DNA of 48,253 nt from CAZDET01 sp964504335 (GTDB taxonomy: Bacteria; Bacteroidota; Bacteroidia; Chitinophagales; Saprospiraceae): the NCBI GenBank assembly GCA_964504335.1, contig CAZDET010000039.1, positions 1 through 48,253 of the forward strand, given 5' to 3'. Shown piece by piece: positions 24,677 through 32,320 of this stretch (its first letter is position 1; each line of letters starts with the position of its first letter). The translations under genes and the position numbers were made by a program. The notes beneath the pieces are model-generated. The model did no database searches. It saw only the letters and a program-made list of their open reading frames with translations, and was not told the DNA's origin.

Positions 24677-25624
24677 ATGGAAATGGACCGCCAAATTACC
24701 GATACCATCATGATGGTTCGGCCTGCCAACTTCGGCTACAACCCCGAGACCGCCGAAGACAATGCCTTTCAGGTACTCGATACCAGCTTGCCCGCCACCG
24801 AAGTGAAAATTCGGGCACAGGAAGAGTTTGATGCCTTCGTCGCCAAACTGCGCTCCGTGGGGGTACACGTCATCGAGATCGAAGATTCGGAAGAGCCCCG
24901 CAAAACCGACTCCGTTTTCCCCAACAACTGGATTACCTTCCACGACGATGGCGTCGTGGTTACCTACCCTATGTTTTCGGAATTGCGGCGTGCCGAACGC
25001 CGACGCGATATCATCGACCAGCTTTCGGAGCATTTCCGAATCGATCGTTACGTAACGCTGGAAGCCTGGGAGGAACAAGGCCGCATCCTCGAAGGCACGG
25101 GCAGTATGATACTAGATCGCCAGCACGGAATCTTGTATGCGGGACTGTCCGAACGCACTGATCGGGAGGCTATTGATGAATTTGCTCAGATGATGGACTA
25201 CGAGGCCGTCGTCTTCGAGGCCGTCGACCGCGACGGCATCCCGATTTACCACACCAACGTGATGATGGCGCTCGGCAGCACCTTCTGCGTCATTTGCCTG
25301 GAGGCCATTCACCATCCGCAGGAGCGGACGGCAGTAGTGGCAAGTTTGGAACAAACCGGAAAAGAAATTATCGACTTGGACTACGATCAGGTCTACGAGT
25401 TTGCCGGCAATATGCTACAAGTACGTGGGACCGAAGGCAAAACGTATCTGGTGATGTCGGAACGAGCCTACCGCTCGTTGCGGCCAGATCAGATCCAACG
25501 ATTGGAAGCTCATACGAATTTACTGTACAGCCCCCTGGATGTCATCGAAACCTACGGAGGCGGCAGTGCCCGGTGCATGATGGCCGAAATATTCCTGCCC
25601 AAACGCGAAGTTTCCGCCGGTTGA
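24677..25624 (+). CDS. CtlX-like citrulline/arginine hydrolase (amidinotransferase fold)
   Basis: A 315-residue protein of the arginine deiminase-related superfamily, closest in sequence feel to the CtlX citrulline utilisation hydrolases. Features: IMMVRPANFGYNPETAEDNAFQ at the N-terminus, FPNNWITFH, GRILEGTGSMILDR, IYHTNVMMALG and the terminal catalytic Cys in GGGSARCMMAEI (Cys300 in this numbering). The expected role is hydrolysis of citrulline or a related guanidino/ureido compound, feeding ornithine pathways. The substrate is not proven by sequence. Start 24677 is chosen because the N-terminus then matches relatives. A near-consensus box TATCTTGG (24646-24653) may serve as its promoter. 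Confidence 0.85.
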   Translation: MEMDRQITDTIMMVRPANFGYNPETAEDNAFQVLDTSLPATEVKIRAQEEFDAFVAKLRSVGVHVIEIEDSEEPRKTDSVFPNNWITFHDDGVVVTYPMFSELRRAERRRDIIDQLSEHFRIDRYVTLEAWEEQGRILEGTGSMILDRQHGILYAGLSERTDREAIDEFAQMMDYEAVVFEAVDRDGIPIYHTNVMMALGSTFCVICLEAIHHPQERTAVVASLEQTGKEIIDLDYDQVYEFAGNMLQVRGTEGKTYLVMSERAYRSLRPDQIQRLEAHTNLLYSPLDVIETYGGGSARCMMAEIFLPKREVSAG

Positions 25625-25732
25625 ACCACTTTGTTTGGGGTTCTTATAATTTTTTTCGAATTTTAGAAACGCTTTGGTGCAAAATGATCGTTAAATAATA
25701 AATTGATACCTTACCCAGCACAACCATTTATC

Positions 25733-26668
25733 ATGAGCATCCGATTTTTTGCCTGCGCTTTTCTTTTGCTTTTCACCGTCGGCCTATTCGGCCAGAACCC
25801 CTACTACACCACTACCCTACCGGTAGATGGCTATGAATCGCTCGGACAAGCGCGTAATTACCTCCCCGCCGGCCTGTCGATCCAGGCGGAAGCTACGGTC
25901 AATCGACCCACCACTACAGAATTCCAGGATCTGCTAGCGCTCGGCCCCGTTTATACGTACCGCGACCGGGACTATTACAAAGTGCGCGTCGGTACATTCA
26001 ATAGTCTGGCAGAGGCCAATCGCGTGCTGCGGCAGGTGAAAGCGGACCCCGACTACCGCGATGCTTTCATCATTCAGGAAACCCGCGATCGTTTTTTCAG
26101 CAGCAGTAATACGTATCCAGGCCCCGGAGAAATTGCCGCTAATCCCTACAACTACAGCAACATCCCCGGCCAAACGAATCAACTTTACGCGCGGGGTGGT
26201 GCCTATGCCCCAACCGGCTACTACACCGTCCAGGTGGCGGCTCATTCCATTCCTCCGCTCGTTTCTGAATACACCGCTCTCAGCCGGGTGGGACTCCCCT
26301 ACTATGTTCGGGAAGATGGCTTTTACAAAGTGCAGGTCGGTCAGTATGATTCAGAGGCCGCAGCCCGTACCTCACTGGCTCAGGTTAAGCAATTGGGCTA
26401 CTCCAAAGCCTTCGTGCGGGATCAACCGGCTGAACAGCCTACGTTCCTGGAAGATCCCCGGACCATAGCCACCCGATCCCCACAGCAACCCATGCCCACT
26501 TCTTTCGATACCCGCGCCTTTGGCAACAACCGTACCTACACCGTGCGCAAAGGCGACACCCTGCTCGGCATCGCCCGCAAATTCAACATGGAACTGCGCG
26601 AATTGCGCGCACTAAATAATATTTATACCGATCGCCTGCAGATTGGACAGGTGCTGCAGGTGTACTAA
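25733..26668 (+). CDS. Secreted SPOR- and LysM-domain protein
   Basis: A 311-residue exported protein starting at ATG 25733 (signal peptide MSIRFFACAFLLLFTVGLFG, cleavage after FGQ). Two SPOR-like units are visible, each ending 'YKVxVGxxxSxxEAxxxLxQVK' (about residues 50-130 and 160-235). A C-terminal LysM domain (about 269-311: YTVRKGDTLLGIARKFNM, IYTDRLQIGQVLQVY) follows. Both modules bind peptidoglycan, so it should sit on the cell wall in the periplasm, perhaps at division sites where SPOR proteins recognise denuded glycan. No catalytic domain is present. A strong hairpin terminator follows. Confidence 0.88.
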   Translation: MSIRFFACAFLLLFTVGLFGQNPYYTTTLPVDGYESLGQARNYLPAGLSIQAEATVNRPTTTEFQDLLALGPVYTYRDRDYYKVRVGTFNSLAEANRVLRQVKADPDYRDAFIIQETRDRFFSSSNTYPGPGEIAANPYNYSNIPGQTNQLYARGGAYAPTGYYTVQVAAHSIPPLVSEYTALSRVGLPYYVREDGFYKVQVGQYDSEAAARTSLAQVKQLGYSKAFVRDQPAEQPTFLEDPRTIATRSPQQPMPTSFDTRAFGNNRTYTVRKGDTLLGIARKFNMELRELRALNNIYTDRLQIGQVLQVY

Positions 26669-26696
26669 TGCCTACCACTAAATCTTTCTCGATGCG

Positions 26697-26741
26697 ACAA
26701 GGGTCTAAAGCCATTTGATAGCTTTGGACCCTTGTTCATTT
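26697..26741 (+). terminator. Terminator between convergent genes
   Basis: A 15-bp stem with one T-G wobble (ACAAGGGTCTAAAGC at 26697-26711 with GCTTTGGACCCTTGT at 26721-26735) closes a 9-base loop and is followed by TCATTTTTA. It ends the SPOR-LysM gene and lies directly beyond the stop of the convergent membrane-protein gene. Confidence 0.88.
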
Positions 26742-27104
26742 TTATCCTTCCTGCCGCTTTCGCCGCGCCTCAATAAAACTGCGAACAAAGAAAACCATGG
26801 CCAAAACGGTAGATAACATCATGATCACCACGCGGACAATGGCTCCCGTATCCGACCGGTTCATCGCACCCCGCAGCGGCATGAATAAACCGATAAGGAT
26901 GAGCAACGTGACGATGACCGCTACGTGGGCAATCGCCTTATTTTCTTTGGCCACCCCGCGATTGAGTGCCAACAGGATAGCTCCAAATACTACCGGAATA
27001 AAGGCCGTCGGGGATGGACTTTCGGAGGCGAAGTAGCCCCACAAACCAAGCGCAACAAGAACGACCGCATTGATTAAGCTGGCGGAAGCTGCATTGAGTG
27101 CCAT
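26742..27104 (-). CDS. Four-helix small membrane protein, unknown
   Basis: A 120-residue integral membrane protein starting at ATG 27104 (MALNAASASLINAVVLVALG). Four hydrophobic segments are visible (about residues 8-25, 35-47, 58-76 and 90-108), with short polar turns and a basic C-terminus (EARRKRQEG). Conserved-looking stretches such as WGYFASESPSPTAFIPVVFG recall an uncharacterised Bacteroidota family, but I cannot name it. The frame is open further upstream, but Met25 of that frame gives a better N-terminus. It diverges from padR. Confidence 0.65.
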   Translation of the reverse strand: MALNAASASLINAVVLVALGLWGYFASESPSPTAFIPVVFGAILLALNRGVAKENKAIAHVAVIVTLLILIGLFMPLRGAMNRSDTGAIVRVVIMMLSTVLAMVFFVRSFIEARRKRQEG

Positions 27105-27160
27105 AACACATGTTTTTGATGGACTGCAAAGTACGCTGAGAAAAGGTAATTGACCCGTCA

Positions 27161-27230
27161 TTTGTTTAAGCTCCACCTATATCTTTGACATTTACGAAAT
27201 AAATACCTTTATTTGTTCGGCATTTACGAA
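27161..27230 (+). promoter_or_regulatory. padR promoter with operator-like repeats
   Basis: TATCTTTG (27180-27187) is an exact TAnnTTTG -7 box, with TTTG 15 bp upstream (27161-27164; spacing slightly short). Right after it come two direct copies of CATTTACGAA (27189-27198 and 27221-27230) and an internal dyad AAATAAA/TTTATTT (27197-27203 and 27208-27214). This arrangement around the start of transcription fits autoregulation by the PadR protein. Confidence 0.55.
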
Positions 27231-27237
27231 TTATACT

Positions 27238-27570
27238 ATGAAAGGGACCCAACTAGGCGAATTCGAAGAATTGGTGTTACTGGTGGTGGCCGTGCTGCAC
27301 GGGCAAGGTTACGGCATCAATATCTGCGAGGAAATCGAGCGTCATACCGGGCGCCGGCCGAGCGTTAGCACCGTTCATACAACTCTTAACCGACTGGAAA
27401 AAAAGGGCTTCATCCGTTCGCGCACGGGTCCGGCCGAACCCGTACGGGGCGGGCGCAGCAAGCGCTTGTACACCATTCAGGGAGCCGGCCAGAAAGCATT
27501 GGAACAGGTGCGCCGCCAGCGCGAACGACTCTGGAGCTTAATTCCTAATAAATCGCTGGGGTATGAATAA
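27238..27570 (+). CDS. PadR-family transcriptional regulator
   Basis: A 110-residue winged-helix DNA-binding protein of the PadR family. The recognition region is GYGINICEEIERHTGRRPSVSTVHTTLNRLEKKGFIRSR, followed by a wing (GGRSKRLYTI) and a C-terminal helix for dimerisation. PadR proteins usually repress their own operon until a ligand binds. Its final codons overlap the start of the downstream permease by eight bases (GGGTATGAATAA contains the permease ATG), so the two are translationally coupled. Direct repeats and a dyad upstream of the gene are good operator candidates. Confidence 0.92.
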   Translation: MKGTQLGEFEELVLLVVAVLHGQGYGINICEEIERHTGRRPSVSTVHTTLNRLEKKGFIRSRTGPAEPVRGGRSKRLYTIQGAGQKALEQVRRQRERLWSLIPNKSLGYE

Positions 27571-30130
27571 CCGATCGCTGCGTTGGGCACTTTGGTGGAT
27601 TCGCCGAACCTGCGCAGATCCCTTTCTCGACGAACTGGAGGGCGACTTACTCGAATTGTATGCCCACGAATCGGAACTACTGGGCCAAAAGCGGGCAAGC
27701 CGCCGATTTTACTGGCGATCGCTCACCTCTTTGCGGTGGTACCGGCTCCGGCAATTATCCACTCCCCAATCTACCTATATGCTTCAAAACCACTTTAAGA
27801 TGGCCTATCGCCACGCGCTACGCCATCGCTCCAACACGACTATCCATTTGCTAGGTCTCGTATTTGGCATTGCCGCGGCCCTCTTTATCGGGCTGTATAT
27901 TAAAAATGAGTTTTCCCACGACCGTTTCCATGCGAATGGCGACGATATCTATCGCGTGCTCCAATCCGATCCTGCCACGGGCGAACGGTTTCGCCCCACC
28001 TCCTCCCAACATGGCCAGGCCCTCAAAGATGCTTATCCAGCCATTCAGCTCTGCCGCTTCGGGCAGGACCCCGTCCGGATCGGCGAAGAGCAGCCTCTTT
28101 TAATTGATGATTTCTACTGGACGGACTCTACCTTTTTCGACCTGTTTTCCTTTCCACTTCTTCGGGGCAATCCGCAGCACTGCTTGTCGGACGTGAACAG
28201 CCTCGTACTTACGCGCAGTCTGAGCGAGCGGCTCTTCGGTACCACCGATGTGGTAGGCAGAATCGTACGAGTAAAGATATACGACGGCGATCAGGAGCTC
28301 CGAATGAAAATCACCGGCGTGGCAGAAGATCCACCGGGCCATTCCCACATTCAATTTGCAGCACTGGGCTCGATGCGGAATGCAGAGCAATTGTACGGTC
28401 ACTTGCTAGAAATGTGGGGGTTTTCCTGGCTGCACACCTATGTACGGGCTTCCGGCGGGCAAATCGACCGGTTACGGTCAGAAAGTACGACCCTTCCGGA
28501 CCGGTATACCGACTCTGAAAACGCCTATTTTCCTGCCTATGGCTTCCAGCCGCTTCACAAAGTGCATTTGCACTCCCGGGATATTTTGCGCGACACTCCC
28601 AAGGGTAACATTCGAAACGTATACATCTTTGGAGCCATCGGATTATTGATTTTGTTAATCGCTCAACTCAATTACGTCAATCTGGCCACAGCCCGGGCCA
28701 CTACCCGATCACAGGAAATTAGCGTTCGAAAAATACTGGGTTCCCAGAAGCAGACAATTTTCGCTCAATTCTTGGCAGAAACGTTACTTTTCATTTTTGG
28801 AGCTGGAGCAGTTGCCCTAACGCTGGTCGTTGCACTATTACCTCGACTGAATCAGCTTTTCAAGCTCGATCTGAGCCTGTCGGCCCTGTCCTGGCTCGAT
28901 GGGCTGTATTTATTTGCCGGCATTGGCCTGTTGGGAGTACTTACCGGTCTGCTCCCCGCCTTGGTAATGAGCCGACTAAACATCCATTCTTCTGATGTAC
29001 CCCATGCTCGTGCGGCAGTTGGTCGAAAGGCATTCATTGGCGTTCAGTTCACAATCACGGTCGTTCTTCTGGTTGGCACGTTGGTGGTATATCAACAATA
29101 CCGGCATCTACAGAACTACGATTTAGGCTTCACCGCCGATCAACTCATTCACATTCCCGTCAATGACCGCGCCGTACAAGCCAATTTTGGAGCGCTCAAG
29201 CAGGAAATTGCCCGCATACCCGGCGTAGTAGGCGTAAGCATGACGAGCGAGGCGCTTCCGAGTACCTTCAATAGTATGATGCCCATGGATTGGAGTGGCT
29301 CGGGATGGGCCGCACCCAAATCCGTCAATGCAGTGGGGGTGGATACTAACTACTTCGAAATCATCGGTGCTCCCTTTATGGAAGGAAAGGGGTTTTCATA
29401 CGGATTTGACGTAGATTCCGCCTACAGCGTGGTGCTCAACGAAGCAGCTCGAAACCTGATTTCCCGAAAAAACCTGATCGGAAGTGAAATCGAAATCGAG
29501 GGACGCAATCGAAAAGTGGTCGGCGTGGTTCAGAATTACCACAGCACCAGTTTGCACTCCCGGCCAGGACCAAATGCCTACTTCATTTTCGGCCCCGGCC
29601 GTCGGGCCAGCCCGGACAATCTACTCGTAAAAATTCAATCCAAAGAATTAACTCAGCTTCTTCCAAATTTAGAACAAACCTGGGCCAACTTCTCTGCCGA
29701 CCCGCTGGCATATGCCTTTGTGGATGAATCCTTCGCAGCCGCTTACGAAGAAGAGGAACAATTCAGCCGCTTGGTGAGTAGTTTCACGCTGATTGCAATT
29801 GTGATATCCTTGGTCGGTCTGTTTGGATTGATCAGCTTTATTGCACAGTTAAAATTGAAGGAAATTAGCATTCGCCGCATCCTGGGTGCCAATCAGTGGA
29901 GCTTACTCGAGGTACTGGGACGCGATTTTCTCCGGGTATACCTGGTTACCCTATTCATTGCATTGCCGGCAGCCTACTACCTGGTCAGTTCCTGGCTGCA
30001 GCGCTATCCCTACCGCATCGAATTGGACATTTGGTTATTTGCCGCGGCCACCTTGATTTCGCTGGGTATTTCTGTTGGCATCATTTACTTCCATTTGCGA
30101 AGAACCCTAAGACAGCTGGTGATATTGTGA
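27563..30130 (+). CDS. MacB/FtsX-type ABC permease with N-terminal prefix domain
   Basis: An 855-residue membrane protein. Residues 1-65 form the charged helical 'permease prefix' (FLDELEGDLLELYAHE) seen in PadR-linked Bacteroidota permeases. A first membrane helix (about 87-112) leads to a periplasmic MacB-type domain (about 115-350), followed by an FtsX-type three-helix block (about 355-475: VRKILGSQKQTIFAQFLAE). A second half repeats the layout: helix about 490-512, periplasmic part, then a terminal FtsX block about 735-855 with IRRILGANQWSLLEVLGRDF. No ATPase gene is adjacent, so the energy source is unknown. The substrate, perhaps a lipophilic or antimicrobial compound, is inferred from the family. 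Confidence 0.9.
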   Translation: MNNRSLRWALWWIRRTCADPFLDELEGDLLELYAHESELLGQKRASRRFYWRSLTSLRWYRLRQLSTPQSTYMLQNHFKMAYRHALRHRSNTTIHLLGLVFGIAAALFIGLYIKNEFSHDRFHANGDDIYRVLQSDPATGERFRPTSSQHGQALKDAYPAIQLCRFGQDPVRIGEEQPLLIDDFYWTDSTFFDLFSFPLLRGNPQHCLSDVNSLVLTRSLSERLFGTTDVVGRIVRVKIYDGDQELRMKITGVAEDPPGHSHIQFAALGSMRNAEQLYGHLLEMWGFSWLHTYVRASGGQIDRLRSESTTLPDRYTDSENAYFPAYGFQPLHKVHLHSRDILRDTPKGNIRNVYIFGAIGLLILLIAQLNYVNLATARATTRSQEISVRKILGSQKQTIFAQFLAETLLFIFGAGAVALTLVVALLPRLNQLFKLDLSLSALSWLDGLYLFAGIGLLGVLTGLLPALVMSRLNIHSSDVPHARAAVGRKAFIGVQFTITVVLLVGTLVVYQQYRHLQNYDLGFTADQLIHIPVNDRAVQANFGALKQEIARIPGVVGVSMTSEALPSTFNSMMPMDWSGSGWAAPKSVNAVGVDTNYFEIIGAPFMEGKGFSYGFDVDSAYSVVLNEAARNLISRKNLIGSEIEIEGRNRKVVGVVQNYHSTSLHSRPGPNAYFIFGPGRRASPDNLLVKIQSKELTQLLPNLEQTWANFSADPLAYAFVDESFAAAYEEEEQFSRLVSSFTLIAIVISLVGLFGLISFIAQLKLKEISIRRILGANQWSLLEVLGRDFLRVYLVTLFIALPAAYYLVSSWLQRYPYRIELDIWLFAAATLISLGISVGIIYFHLRRTLRQLVIL

Positions 30131-30186
30131 AATTATTGCGCAATTTGTTTAATGGATAGCTCGATGAATGTATCCTGGTATTGAGT

Positions 30187-30220
30187 AAAAAAAAGTAAGC
30201 CTTCCAAGGGAAAGGCTTAC
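30187..30220 (-). terminator. Orphan intrinsic terminator facing the minus strand
   Basis: GTAAGCCTT (30195-30203) pairs with AAGGCTTAC (30212-30220). On the minus strand the hairpin is followed by eight T residues (complement of 30187-30194). On the plus strand no T-run follows, so it points left. No minus-strand gene is seen upstream of it (30221-30587). Confidence 0.7.
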
Positions 30221-30356
30221 GGTGATGTCATCTATTATCAATAAAAAACACAAACATTAATTACGTTACCATACTTCTTTCGAGTTTAGATGGGGCGCTC
30301 GATAGCCCATGTGTCATTTGGTTTCCCCAAGGCGTTACTGGCGTAATACCATTTAT

Positions 30357-30566
30357 GAAACACCGTTGCAATTTACAAAACTTTTATTCACTTGCAACCC
30401 TGTTGCATGTTTATTCTGCCGCTATTCGATCCTTAACCTTCTAGTTGGTTCTGCTTCCAGCCCTTGTGTCAGTTATCTTACTTTACCCACTGAAACATCG
30501 TTGCAAAAATCCTTGTATTTGCAACGATGTTTCACGTAATTGCAGTTCTATTTGCAACACTGTTTC
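30357..30566. promoter_or_regulatory. Five-copy operator-like dyad array upstream of the T9SS repeat protein
   Basis: Five near-identical elements of the form TTGCAAC-N3-GTTKC occur: GAAACACCGTTGCAA (30357-30371), TTGCAACCCTGTTGC (30392-30406), GAAACATCGTTGCAA (30492-30506), TTGCAACGATGTTTC (30519-30533) and TTGCAACACTGTTTC (30552-30566). The third and fourth form a perfect 17-bp inverted repeat (30491-30507 with 30518-30534). The last lies 22 bp ahead of the start codon at 30588. The layout fits a dimeric transcription factor with several sites. The whole region 30131-30587 otherwise has no gene that I can support. Confidence 0.7.
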
Positions 30567-30587
30567 AATCACCCTCAAAGACTACAT

Positions 30588-32035
30588 ATGAGTCGACTTT
30601 ACCCTTTGCTAGCAAGCTTTCTGTTACTCCCGTTGTTGGGATCAGCCCAGCTAGATGCCCTAACCGGCGCCACGTTTACCTTCACACCATCGAGTGGTGC
30701 CCCAGTAGTGGCTACTGCTACAGATGGGGGTAGTGGCCTACAGGTGGATGGCCCCATCACGCTGATGGAAAGCACCGAATACACCATAACAATCAGCCTG
30801 AGTGATGCCGGAGGTGATGTCACGAATGCCGTTTCCGGAAACCCTGAAAATTTCCAGGTTTTCTTCCAGCCCATGGGGGATATTGCAAGCGGAGACGTTC
30901 AGTACAATGACCAGGACGGCGGCGGACTCCCCCTGGGACTGAACACCACACTTACTTCCGAATGCGCAGAGGGCAATATCACAGGCACCCTGCGCATCAG
31001 CCTACGCGACTTGACCGGAAGTAAGGACGCCAATTCTACTATTGATGATGGCACAGAGGTATTTGATCTGACTTTCAACGTGACGGTAGAAGAAAACCCC
31101 GATGCCCCGCCCTGCGAAAACGAGGANNNNNNNNNNNNNNNNNNNNNNNNNNNNNNNNNNNNNNNNNNNNNNNNNNNNNNNNNNNNNNNNNNNNNNNNNN
31201 NNNNNNNNNNNNNNNNNNNNNNNNNNCCTGGGACATCAACGTGATCGACAACCCCGATGCCCCGCCCTGCGAAAACGAGGAAGAGATCATCACCGATGTC
31301 GTGCTGACCTGGACACCCACAGGCGGTGGCGATCCCATCGTTGTTCGTGCCCAAGACCCGGACGGTGAAGGACCAATGGAGCTTCAGACCGAGGATCTCA
31401 GCCTCGTCCAAAACACAGAGTATACTCTGTCGATCGAGTTGAGCAATAGCATTGAAGGAGAAGACATCACCGAAGAAATCAGGGAGGAAGACGACGAGCA
31501 CATGTTCTTCTTTGGTTGGACGGATGGCATGTTCACTGATCCCGCCGGCGATGGTAATATCGACAACCGCCCGGATAGTGTCGCCTATCTCGACTTTGAT
31601 GAAAACGGGCTACCCGTTGGTCTGCAGACTCGCTGGGAAACCTCAGCCGAAATGATGGGCGGTAGCTTCCGCGTGGTTCTCAAGCACCAACCCGATCTGA
31701 AGGATGAGAATACGACCGTAAACGATGGCGGAACGGACGTCGATCTGACCTTCAACTTCAGCAACGTGGTCACTAGTATCGATGATCCAATCGAAGCGGC
31801 TCGCCCAGAACTGCTGATTGCTCCGAATCCGGTAAACGATCTATTCAATTGGAAATTGGAGGGTGTAAATACTGGAAATGTTCAACTTCGGATCTTCAGT
31901 ATGGCAGGTCAACTGCTTCAGAGTCATCAATCGCCTGCACCGAACATTTCGGTTGCAGAATTACCGCGAGGCGTATACCTCATTCAAATCAGTAGCGACC
32001 AGGGAATCTGGACAACCCCACTGATAAAAAACTAG
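30588..32035 (+). CDS. Repeat-domain secreted protein with T9SS sorting domain (interrupted by assembly gap)
   Basis: The gene is broken by a run of 100 N, so coordinates span both sides. The N-terminus has a signal peptide (MSRLYPLLASFLLLPLLGSA, cleavage after SAQ). A first beta-rich unit (to about residue 180) has the pattern 'TFTPSSGAPVV...LMESTEYTITISLSD'. It recurs after the gap as 'LTWTPTGGGDPIVV...LVQNTEYTLSIELSN', with DITEEIREEDDEHMFFF, LPVGLQTRWETS and DVDLTFNFSN. This resembles proteins annotated in flavobacteria as 'type 1 periplasmic binding fold', which sit beside TonB receptors. The C-terminus (LLIAPNPVNDLFNWKL to TPLIKN) is a T9SS sorting domain. The function is unknown. Five operator-like sites upstream suggest tight regulation. 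Confidence 0.75.
31127..31226. other. Assembly gap (100 N)
   Basis: Exactly 100 N, the usual placeholder for a gap of unknown size. It falls within a repeated domain: codons for NPDAPPCENE lie on both sides. The peptide WDINVIDNPDAPPCENEEE right after the gap must end a domain whose body is missing, so at least one repeat is not shown. Confidence 0.95.
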
Positions 32036-32052
32036 ATTAGAAGAAATAGCTG

Positions 32053-32088
32053 GGGTGGAGATAGCAAGTATCTCCACCCTACTATTTT
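32053..32088 (+). terminator. Terminator of the T9SS repeat protein gene
   Basis: A stem of 11 base pairs (GGGTGGAGATA at 32053-32063 with TATCTCCACCC at 32069-32079) closes a 5-base loop GCAAG and is followed by TACTATTTT. It starts 18 bp after the stop codon. Confidence 0.88.
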
Positions 32089-32320
32089 CATTATTATTCC
32101 ATTCGGCATATTGATCGTGCTCCTCCTGAATGCGATCGGGTTGCTCCATCATCAGTTCAACTTGGGCGGCTATTTCCTCCCCGGACATATTGTAGCCCCT
32201 TGCTTATCCAGGTTTTCCTCCATTTTTTCTCCAAAAACGTTAAAAACCGGGCGTGGCATCTGGAAATGCCCGTCATTTGTATATACGGGTTATCATACCC
32301 GGAACCGAACCTGCCCATAG
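32089..32320. other. Intergenic region with possible minus-strand gene remnant
   Basis: No intact gene is supported. On the minus strand, codons from 32188 read MSGEEIAAQVELMMEQPDRI and on into EEHDQYAEWNNNE, which looks like real helical protein, but the frame then runs into the terminator at 32079. One inserted G in GGGG (32197-32200) would join it to an upstream start beginning MEENLDKQG. Nearer the next gene are a bulged hairpin (32250-32274) next to an A-run and a 5-bp hairpin CGGGT/ACCCG (32286-32301) in the presumed leader of the giant gene. Confidence 0.35.

Noticed and set aside
30491..30534. 17-bp inverted repeat as a terminator
   Set aside because: No T-run on either side and other copies of the same element occur in isolation, so an operator is more likely.
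30357..30566. CRISPR array
   Set aside because: The repeated element is 15 bp, in both orientations, with irregular spacing of 27 to 100 bp; no cas genes are present.
32284..32305. Possible attachment-site copy of the tRNA-Leu end upstream of the giant gene pair
   Set aside because: Only TACGGGTT (8 bp) is shared in direct orientation, plus an inverted ACCCGGAAC match. This is too short and mixed for a real att repeat, and GC of the pair is core-like.
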